64,000 bases of DNA from positions 2,347,170 through 2,411,169 of the forward strand of contig NW_006763290.1 in the NCBI RefSeq assembly GCF_000218685.1, in the 5' to 3' direction. Made by a program: the position numbers and the translations under genes. The stretch comes from Serpula lacrymans var. lacrymans S7.9. Taxonomy: Eukaryota; Basidiomycota; Agaricomycetes; Boletales; Serpulaceae. Positions 57,640 through 64,000 of this stretch are shown piece by piece; the first letter of the stretch is position 1, and the number at the start of each line of letters is the position of its first letter. Below the pieces are notes generated by a model. The model searched no databases. It worked only from the letters and a program-made list of their open reading frames with translations, and was not told the origin of the DNA.

Positions 57640-59060
57640 GAAAGCAGAGCTGGTGGTGCATTCTCTTTGTTGTTTAAGGCAGCTTGGGCTTGGGCAAGTC
57701 CTATTTTACAAATAACATGTGTATATTAACAATCAAGGTGTAGCGTAGTAATGAAAACTTACTTTTGCTTTGTTGATTCCCTGCTTGGGTCACTGCAGCT
57801 TTTTTGTTGTGAATATCTTTGGCCTTTACTAGCATCATAGCGCTGGTTGAGTGTTTTCATCAGATCAAAAAGTGCCTCCCCATCTTCATGGATAAACTTC
57901 CAGTGAGGGAGAAGCTGCCAAAGCTGTTCGTGCATTCAGATAAGTGAAAGCTTTGCCAGAACTTTGGCCAGGGAGTCCCCAGCCCAATATGCGGTGTGGG
58001 AAACTATTTCACACTGCACACCATTTCACACTGCACACCTTTTTTTTGTATCATTGATGGCAGGCAAAGCTTTGAAGATGCTTCCTTGCATGGTCAGCAT
58101 GAATTTCAGATAACTTAAGCTTTATCAAGCCTGTGATCAGGGTAGGTTCATTTCATGCTAGTGTTCCTATCAGATGGCCGGGATAATTGGTGACCATCAT
58201 TGTGTTGTGGCTAATTGGCTGCAGTCGAGGCTGGGAATTGCATGAAAAGCAGGGCGTGCATTTTGCCTTGAGGCAGTCCTGTCGTGAGAGAGGGCCTGGG
58301 TTATTGTAGATTTCATTCACCATGACTTGCAAGCAGGTGCCTGTTATGTGAGCGATGAGAAATCTGACAAGGTTTGGCCCTACGCCTCCCAGTGGATCCT
58401 CTTTTAAGATGCCTACACCACATTTATTAACCTTGCTTGCTGTTTTATTTGATAATCTTGGGCCTTTGGTTGGATAGACTTGTTTTTCCCCCCTCTTAGG
58501 CCAGGCAAGGCAGTATCCTTGGTACAATTATGGACTGCGTAGGAGGACAGACTATGTTTGACCTTTGCAATAACTGATGGTTCCACATATATGATACAGA
58601 CAGCATCAATATTCTCTTCTTTTCCTGCTTGGCCCTTCTGCTGTTCAAGGTTGTCCAGACTAGATGGCAAGCAGAAATTTGCTACCACTGTGATGTTTTT
58701 TGATTGATTCCTAGCCCAAACACTATGGTGGCTACAACAACATATGTATATGCACTATTGGTTAATAGTTCCAAGGTCTTCTCATTGTAGGATATTGAGG
58801 TAGGCGAGTACCATACTCTGATAGTTTTTAGATGATAGGTTCTATCCAGCAGGGAATGCCACAGGTAGAGCATAACACAGAAAGCCAAGTCAAAATTTTG
58901 GCAGTAAACAATGGTTTTGGTGCCGTTGATGAAAACCCAGAGGATGTCCAGGAATTGATATCCAGTTAGACCATGAGTAAGTCCTTCAACTATGACTTGG
59001 ATGTTGGTACATTCATATAACTGTCACTCAAAGTAAAAAGGCCTGCTACTTAATCCAAGG
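57640..59060 (-). pseudogene. RecQ-like helicase remnant
   Basis: Minus-strand fragments match the C-terminal half of RecQ-type helicases as found in agaricomycete repeats. 58888-58682 has TIRVWYSPTSISYNEKTLEL followed by TYVVVATIVFGLGINQ, the motif V region. Near 58660 is NLEQQKGQAGKE, a motif VI-like stretch with the usual QRxGRAGR damaged. A Cys-rich segment (LKAKCTPCFSCNSQPRLQP) lies at 58240, and GLIKLKLSEIHADHARKHLQ near 58110. The N-terminal ATPase motifs (Walker A, DEAH) are not visible here. Frames change repeatedly. RecQ helicases of this kind occur in transposons and at fungal subtelomeres, and the sequence alone does not decide between them. Confidence 0.5.
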
Positions 59061-59611
59061 CTAGCATATAGCCTCTTCTGTGACTCTCCATCAGGAAAAA
59101 TGGGGGTAGCTATATAGAGCAAATATAGATCTATACTTGTTTATAGGTACTTATAAAGTTGTCATAACTGTCAGACCTGTTATAGAACCTCTGGCATTTA
59201 TAGAGCCACATATAGGCTCTTATAGATGACCAAAAGCTATTATAGCCTTTTATAGATGTTGAGAATCTTTTTTTACTTGTAGACTCAAGCCAACCAATTA
59301 TAGCTGTTATAGAAGCTGGGGATCCTTTTTTACTCTTAGAGTCAAGCCAACTAATTATAGCTTTTGCCTATGTTTTATAGTCTTTATAGAAAAAATAGCT
59401 GTAATACAAGTCTTATAGCTTTCATCTTGTTTCATATGTACCTATAGATTGGATCAATTATTTGGACATTTATTGCCATTATAACTTCAAGGGTAATGCA
59501 AGAAATACGTAATATCAAAAGCAATATCAAAAATGCACAATATCATTAAAAGAATCAAACAATCTAGACTATGAATAGAGTTTACTACTAACAGAGTATT
59601 TATGCTACCAT
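59061..59611. repeat. TATAG-rich segment
   Basis: From 59101 to 59460 the pentamer TATAG occurs about 16 times in 360 bp, usually as TTATAG. Two degenerate sub-repeats share CTCAAGCCAACCAATTATAG (59281 and 59340, the second with changes). No coding frame is present. It lies immediately downstream of the DUF6532-like gene that ends at 59612. Confidence 0.7.
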
Positions 59612-60734
59612 AGTTTCCTCTAAAGCATCAAAGTCAATCCCATAATCTTCGTCTTGAGGTTTTTGATTAAGATATTGAAGATTGGCTGAATGTCTGTATA
59701 TATATTTCAAATTAGCTAAAAGATAGGCAGTAGATATATATCACTTACAAAATGCTTCCGTAAAGATTATTCCTCATTTGAGTCATCCAACCAGGGCAAC
59801 ACTTCTGAAGTGTAGAGAGCTTCTCAAAGTAGAATCCCCATCTACTAATAAAATTAGACAAAACTGTTATAAATGTGATTAGAACTCACCTAGCTTTGAA
59901 CATATCCTCTGAAAAATCTTGTACCCTCTTACCACCACTATTATAGGCTCTAAGAGCACACTCAACCTAATGGATAAGTAAGTAAATATTCAAGAGTAGG
60001 AAAAAGAAGTCATAACACAGAGGCAACTAGTGCAAGTAGAGGCAAAGGAATACCTTTGAAAATATGTTCATACCTAATTCCTTCACCTTTTCTTCCAAAC
60101 CATTGGTTCCTTATGAGATCCTTGAAAATAGGGTTTGAGAATGGTTTTTGCTTGTTATAGGTTCTTCCCTGATACCCATAAGTTGTAATACAATGAAAAA
60201 AAATAGTTCTCACTTTGATATCAAAGTCCCCATCAGTAAATGTGCATGTATCAATCAACCACTGAACAGCAAGTTTGGTTTCTTTAGGAGACATATTCCC
60301 TGGGATACCATATGCACCATTGATTATGAGTCTGGCTTTTGCTACAACCTCTCCCTGTATTTGGGGCCCAGCAGACCATACCTAAAAATTCAAGCAAGAG
60401 TTAAAACCAAATCGCAGCAATGAAAGAATACACTCACATAATCCATCATGAAGATTTTCAAAGCTTCATTTTCTTCAACCTCCCTTAATTTGGATTCAAA
60501 GCTGTTGCTAATCTTGGAGCTTTCAGTGATTATTTGCCATGAGATATCAGAGTGTATATTAGAAGCAGGGAATCCTTCATTTATTGCAATATGAAAACAC
60601 ATTTGAGTATGGGCTTCTATAGCTAGCTGCGCCAAAGAAGGAGAGAAAAAAGCTAGTGTAGGCTTGCACTTCCGAGTCATAGCAGAAGATGAAGATACAC
60701 TATCCATTGCTGTGCTTGATGTGCAACTGGAAGG
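59612..60734 (-). CDS. DUF6532-like gene, copy 3 (best preserved), 5' end cut by an insertion
   Basis: Minus-strand exons read TSSTAMDSVSSSSAMTRKCK (60725), AIEAHTQMCFHIAINEGFPA, VEENEALKIFMMDYV (then a GTGAGT donor near 60435), FSNPIFKDLIRNQWFGRKGE and YEHIFKGIPLPLLALVASVL (60140-60010). They continue with CALRAYNSGGKRVQDFSEDM (59940), WGFYFEKLSTLQKCCPGWMT and RNNLYGSIL before a GTAAGT donor (59750), and a last exon ending DYGIDFDALEETMVA (stop at 59612). The order IRNxWF, PLPxxALV, then an LY-ending block fits DUF6532, an agaricomycete domain of unknown function. I saw no stop inside these exons. The coding start is lost or displaced by the TRIM-like unit at 60735. Relics occur at 14.4 and 17-18.5 kb. 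Confidence 0.55.
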
Positions 60735-60962
60735 TGTTAGAATATACTCTGACATACCAATATTCCATAGGATAATACCTCTGATTTGTAAGCCAGCCCA
60801 GTATGCAGCAGCTATTCTGTGTAAGACGTCCGTGGTTGCATGTCATGTTTAAGATCCTACATTGTATAACCTTGGCCATATAGCTCAATTGGTAGAGCAG
60901 CTGGCATGTATCCAGAAGGTTCCAGGTTCAATCCCTGGTCTGGTCATTATCCAATTTTATCA
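60735..60962 (+). repeat. LTR-like unit carrying a tRNA-shaped sequence (TRIM-like 5' LTR)
   Basis: The unit begins TGTTAGAATATACTC and ends TTTTATCA, directly followed by a primer binding site. Its first 54 bp recur at 61073-61126 with one change. A tRNA-shaped sequence (60874-60946) fills the last third. The second LTR copy is complete only for 54 bp, so calling it an LTR is inference. It interrupts the DUF6532-like gene. Confidence 0.5.
60874..60946 (+). tRNA. tRNA-like sequence, nominal anticodon TGT, within the LTR-like unit
   Basis: The 73-nt sequence has full canonical spacing. Acceptor GGCCATA pairs with TCTGGTC (one mismatch, one G-T pair). The D arm is GCTC/GAGC, the anticodon stem CTGG/CCAG with one extra mismatch, and the T stem CCAGG/CCTGG around TTCAATC. 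Both internal promoters (TAGCTCAATTGG and GGTTCAATCCC) are intact. Position 33 is A instead of the almost universal T, which argues against a functional tRNA. No oligo-T terminator directly follows. I read it as a tRNA-derived module. Confidence 0.6.
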
Positions 60963-60977
60963 GGTTATGAGCCCTGG
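60963..60977 (+). other. Primer binding site, half-tRNA iMet type
   Basis: GGTTATGAGCCCTGG follows the LTR-like unit. Fourteen bases complement the anticodon arm of eukaryotic initiator Met tRNA, the same site as in the copia at 38551-38562. About 95 bp later a purine tract (AGGAGGGAG, 61064-61072) precedes the repeated TGTTA sequence, as expected for a minimal LTR retrotransposon. Confidence 0.65.
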
Positions 60978-61072
60978 TGCTTTATTGTGCTATTGTATAA
61001 GCTTAGTCATTCTTACATGTTTGGCTATGTTTGTACACTTACCATATATGGATATGTCAGATCAGGAGGGAG

Positions 61073-61383
61073 TGTTAAAATATACTCTGACATACCAATA
61101 TTCCATAGGATAATACCTCTGATTTGGTGGCAATCCATCCATCTTATCTGTCTCTGCATCAATTTCGACTTTTTGCCCTATTTTTCGCTTTTTGGCATAT
61201 CTGGTGTGTGCATAAAGCTCCAATCTTCTCTACTCTGTCCATTATCAGATAGAACAAGCCTATAGACTGTGAAGCTTGCCTGCATTGCCTCAGTTTGCTG
61301 TTGCCTAGAGCCTCTCTCAGTCTGCGGTGTTTGGGGAGCTTAAGTCACTTTGTTGACTCATATACAAGCCCTATTAACCAACA
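61073..61383 (+). repeat. Putative 5' LTR of the right-hand copia element
   Basis: It begins TGTTAAAATATACTC after a purine tract and may end CCAACA at 61383, giving TGTT/AACA termini and 311 bp, about 300 bp before the copia reading frame. Its first 54 bp are shared with 60735-60788. The 3' limit is inferred because the partner LTR would lie beyond the window, and no iMet-type primer site follows it. Confidence 0.4.
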
Positions 61384-61681
61384 CTGTCTCGAGGCAATTT
61401 CTCTGTTAATATCAGTGTGGAATTGAAAGGGGAACACAGGCGTAACCCTGTAGCAGCACTAGGAAGCCTTAGCACCCTCCTGGATTGCTTTTGGATGCTT
61501 TTTGGACCCTATTTGGACCTATCCTTGCGCTTTCTGACCCTCTCCATATCCTCTCTCTACCGCCTCACCATCTTATCTGCTCGCCTCCTACTGTTGCCCA
61601 TTGTCTTTGCCACTATTCCATCGCCTATAGCCGTCTCCTACATCATTTATCATTGCTCTATTGTCTTATACAACACCCATC

Positions 61682-63793
61682 ATGTCTGACTCTGATCCCA
61701 AGTTCCATCCCTTGTCTGGCACTAACTACCCCCAGTGGAGTGGTGAAATGCAAGCTTGGTTGATGACCAAGGGACTGTGGAGGCTCGTCTCTGGCGCTGA
61801 AAAGTGTCCTGGGACTGACACTGAAGCAATAGAGAAATGGGAGTTGAGAGCTGAAAAGGCTGCTGGTGCATTATACCTCAATGTCACCAAAGAGCAGCAC
61901 ATCCATCTTGATGGCATCATTGATGATCCTGTCAAGATCTGGGAGAAACTGGCAATTGTGCACGTCTCTAAGAAGCCTGGGACAAGATTTAATGCCTATG
62001 ACGACTTCTTCTCTATCAGAAAGAAGGAGGACGAGTCCCTGCAGTCTCTCATGACCAGAATTGACGAAGGCATGCATCAGATTCAAAATCTCCGTCCTAC
62101 TGGCTTCTCATTGTCTGAATTGGATGATGAACTGACATGCATGGTCACGATTAGGGAGCTTCCTGATCAATATGCCCACTTCACTTCGTCTCTCCTGCTT
62201 CTGGGCACCTTGGACAAGACTCAGCTCAGGGATGCTTTCCTTGCTGAAGAGGTCAATCACTGTTGTTGTGCTGAAGTCAATTCTGCCTTGCATTCTTCGT
62301 CTACCACTGCCAATAGCACCTGCACCCATCCTAACTGCCATCATTGCAACCAATCCACCACCTCTACTCGCGTTCAGTGTGATTTCTGTGGTTTACTTGG
62401 TCATACCCAAGTCAAATGTCACAGATACATTGCTAGTCGCCAACAGGCAGTGGAGGGTGCTAAGAATTGCTACAAGTGTGGCAATAAGGCTCAGGCAGGC
62501 TCCAGCAACTCTCAGAATACCTCTCAGCAGCCCAAATCTTCGCCCAACAATGCCAATTCATCTACTGTGGTCACTGAATCAGCTGGAAATGCAAGTCTTC
62601 GTTCCATTCATCCCTCTGATCCTCATTGCCCTCTCCAACTTGATGCTGACATTGATTGGAATGCAGACACAGGCACTACTTCTCATATGACACCTCATCG
62701 TCATTGGGTGCACCACTATACCCCATATTGTGTGCCAATCAAGCTGGCTGATCACACTGTTGTCTATTCAGCTGGTGTTGGTACTGTGGTGTTTAATCCT
62801 GTGATGAATGGCAAAGTGGCTAGGGCTGTGGAATTCTCTAGAGTGCTCCATGTACCAGATCTTCGAAATAATCTCCTCTCAGTCTTGTATTTAACTCGTC
62901 AAGGTGGTTTCAATGTCACTATTTCATCTCATTCCATGTCCTTTATGCATGACAACACTCTCCTGTTCACTGCAACTATCAATGACAACAATGCAGCATT
63001 CCTTGATGGATCTACTGCTGCTTGTGTTGAATTGGGACATTTTACTGCGACTATACCACTTGATTTGATGCTCTGGCATCGCAGATTGGCTCACCACCAT
63101 CATGCTGATGTCAAGAGACTGATACAGAGAGATCTGGTCACTGGGCTTACACTGGAATCCAAGGCTACTCCTGATCCTGTCTGTGAACCGTGCTTGTCTG
63201 GCAAGATGCATGCCAATCCATTCCCCTCATCTGATACTCGCTCTGCTCATCCTTTGGACCTCATCCATTCTGATGTACACCAAGTCTCTTCCCCCACATT
63301 CTCTGGTTATCGCTACTGGGTCACCTTCATTGACAATCACAGTCGATTCCGTGTTGTTGTGCCTCTCAAGGCCAAGTCAGATGTCTTTGATGCTTTCAAG
63401 AGATTCAAGGCTTATGCTGAGACTCAATTGGAGCGTAAAATCAAGGCTCTGCGCGATGACAAAGGGGGAGAGTACATGTCCAAGGAATTTGAGCAATTCA
63501 CAGATGACCATGGGATTGTCAGACAGCATACCACCAGGAATTGTCCTCAGCAGAATGGTGTGGCAGAGCGAGCAAACAGACTTCTGACTGAGCGTATCAC
63601 TGCCATGTTATCAGAGTCTGGATTGCCTAACAGCTTCTGGGGTGAATGTCTGTCCGCTTTGGTGCATGTCTGGAACAGGTGTCCCACTGATGCAGTGGCC
63701 CATGCCACTCCATTTGAGTTGTGGTATGGACGCAAGCCTGACATGTCTCACCTTCGCGTGAGGCTGCAATGCCTATGTGCATGTGCGAAATGA
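61682..63793 (+). CDS. Ty1/copia Gag-protease-integrase, best preserved copy
   Basis: The single frame from ATG 61682 (MSDSDPKFHPLSGTNYPQWS) is open for about 703 codons. Gag (about residues 8-190) is of the UBN2/copia type (NYPQWSGEMQAWLMTKGLWR). A zinc knuckle CDFCGLLGHTQVKC is near residue 240. Protease: NADTGTTSHM near 330. Integrase: WHRRLAHHHHADV and CEPCLSGK make the zinc-binding module; IHSDVH, DDKGGEY and QNGVAERAN supply the DDE triad, with spacing usual for copia. A frameshift near 63770 closes the frame where integrase continues, and a TGA near 63828 follows in the restored reading. RT and RNase H would lie beyond the window. Fewest lesions of the copia copies here, so probably the youngest. 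Confidence 0.92.
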   Translation: MSDSDPKFHPLSGTNYPQWSGEMQAWLMTKGLWRLVSGAEKCPGTDTEAIEKWELRAEKAAGALYLNVTKEQHIHLDGIIDDPVKIWEKLAIVHVSKKPGTRFNAYDDFFSIRKKEDESLQSLMTRIDEGMHQIQNLRPTGFSLSELDDELTCMVTIRELPDQYAHFTSSLLLLGTLDKTQLRDAFLAEEVNHCCCAEVNSALHSSSTTANSTCTHPNCHHCNQSTTSTRVQCDFCGLLGHTQVKCHRYIASRQQAVEGAKNCYKCGNKAQAGSSNSQNTSQQPKSSPNNANSSTVVTESAGNASLRSIHPSDPHCPLQLDADIDWNADTGTTSHMTPHRHWVHHYTPYCVPIKLADHTVVYSAGVGTVVFNPVMNGKVARAVEFSRVLHVPDLRNNLLSVLYLTRQGGFNVTISSHSMSFMHDNTLLFTATINDNNAAFLDGSTAACVELGHFTATIPLDLMLWHRRLAHHHHADVKRLIQRDLVTGLTLESKATPDPVCEPCLSGKMHANPFPSSDTRSAHPLDLIHSDVHQVSSPTFSGYRYWVTFIDNHSRFRVVVPLKAKSDVFDAFKRFKAYAETQLERKIKALRDDKGGEYMSKEFEQFTDDHGIVRQHTTRNCPQQNGVAERANRLLTERITAMLSESGLPNSFWGECLSALVHVWNRCPTDAVAHATPFELWYGRKPDMSHLRVRLQCLCACAK

Positions 63794-64000
63794 CATAAGA
63801 GGCATCTGTGGCTCTCATATGGAGAAATGAGAGATCATTGGTTACTCTGAGGGATACAATGGATGGAAATTCTACTATCCTACCACCAAGCACACTGTTA
63901 TCTCTGACAGAGCTGATTTCGATGAGCGCTACTTCCCTGGCTTGAAGACGTCTTCTGACAATGTCTCGACTGCACCTCGCACTCCACCTTCGCTATCATG
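63770..64000 (+). pseudogene. Continuation of copia integrase in a shifted frame
   Basis: After the frameshift the next frame reads NAYVHVRNDIRGICGSHMEK, a stop, then EIIGYSEGYNGWKFYYPTTK and ISDRADFDERYFPGLKTS. This is the usual copia segment after the integrase core. The window ends in it. Confidence 0.85.

Noticed and set aside
60874..60946. Ordinary functional tRNA-Thr(UGU) gene
   Set aside because: Position 33 is A, the anticodon stem has a mismatch, no terminator follows, and it lies inside an LTR-like unit.
60735..61126. Simple SINE insertion with target duplications
   Set aside because: The flanking direct repeats are 54 bp and begin with TGTTA next to a purine tract and a primer binding site, which SINE insertion does not produce. 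It is kept as an alternative for the 15.3 kb unit.
63547..63893. Minus-strand frames opposite copia integrase
   Set aside because: Shadows of a strongly recognisable integrase frame.
1..64000. Captured host gene, toxin, biosynthetic cluster or viral envelope-like gene inside the elements
   Set aside because: I looked for enzyme, toxin and envelope-like motifs in all element interiors and saw none; the only cellular genes are SPP1-like, LSM1 and the tRNA.

Overview
The window looks like a repeat-rich chromosomal segment of a basidiomycete fungus, most likely an agaricomycete. The evidence is short introns of about 50-65 nt with GT..AG borders, a Plavaka-type transposase, DUF6589- and DUF6532-like proteins, chromodomain Ty3/gypsy elements, and a eukaryotic COMPASS subunit and LSM1 gene. 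No prokaryotic, plastid or mitochondrial feature is visible. Family names are my recognition from the sequence, not search results.

Layout. 1-6.2 kb: poorly recognised ORFs and a multi-exon minus-strand accessory-type gene. 6.8-10.8 kb: a Plavaka-like transposase with nonsense codons. 11.9-14.3 kb: 5'-truncated copia element with its 3' LTR. 14.3-24 kb: AT-rich repeat sea holding DUF6532-like, hAT and copia remnants, a tRNA-like sequence, LTR fragments and a large hairpin. 24.4-26.9 kb: dead pogo/Tigger transposase. 27.3-33.5 kb: two copies of one chromodomain gypsy family. 33.5-38.8 kb: minus-strand copia interrupted by nested LTRs. 39-47.7 kb: solo LTR, unknown ORFs, then a second large transposase with its accessory gene.

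48.3-51.8 kb is the only clearly cellular island. It holds an SPP1/CXXC1-like COMPASS subunit, a complete four-exon LSM1 gene convergent with it, and an intron-containing tRNA-Ser(UGA). 52.3-63.9 kb is repeats again: a gypsy LTR carrying a nested LTR, a DUF6589 element interrupted by a solo LTR, a RecQ-like helicase remnant, a TATAG-rich segment, a DUF6532-like gene, a TRIM-like unit carrying a tRNA-shaped sequence, and the best preserved copia element, which runs off the window.

Most elements are dead through frameshifts and nonsense codons. Many lesions are CpG to TpG/CpA changes, and the two gypsy copies differ mostly that way. One gypsy LTR family occurs seven times; six copies lie outside an element end and all six have perfect 5-bp target duplications. 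Less expected signals are a tRNA-like sequence inside LTR-like units, a CCTCAG...CTGAGG hairpin near the presumed transcript start in four different LTRs (followed by an intron-like stretch in three), and four palindromes phased at about 21 bp in one LTR promoter.
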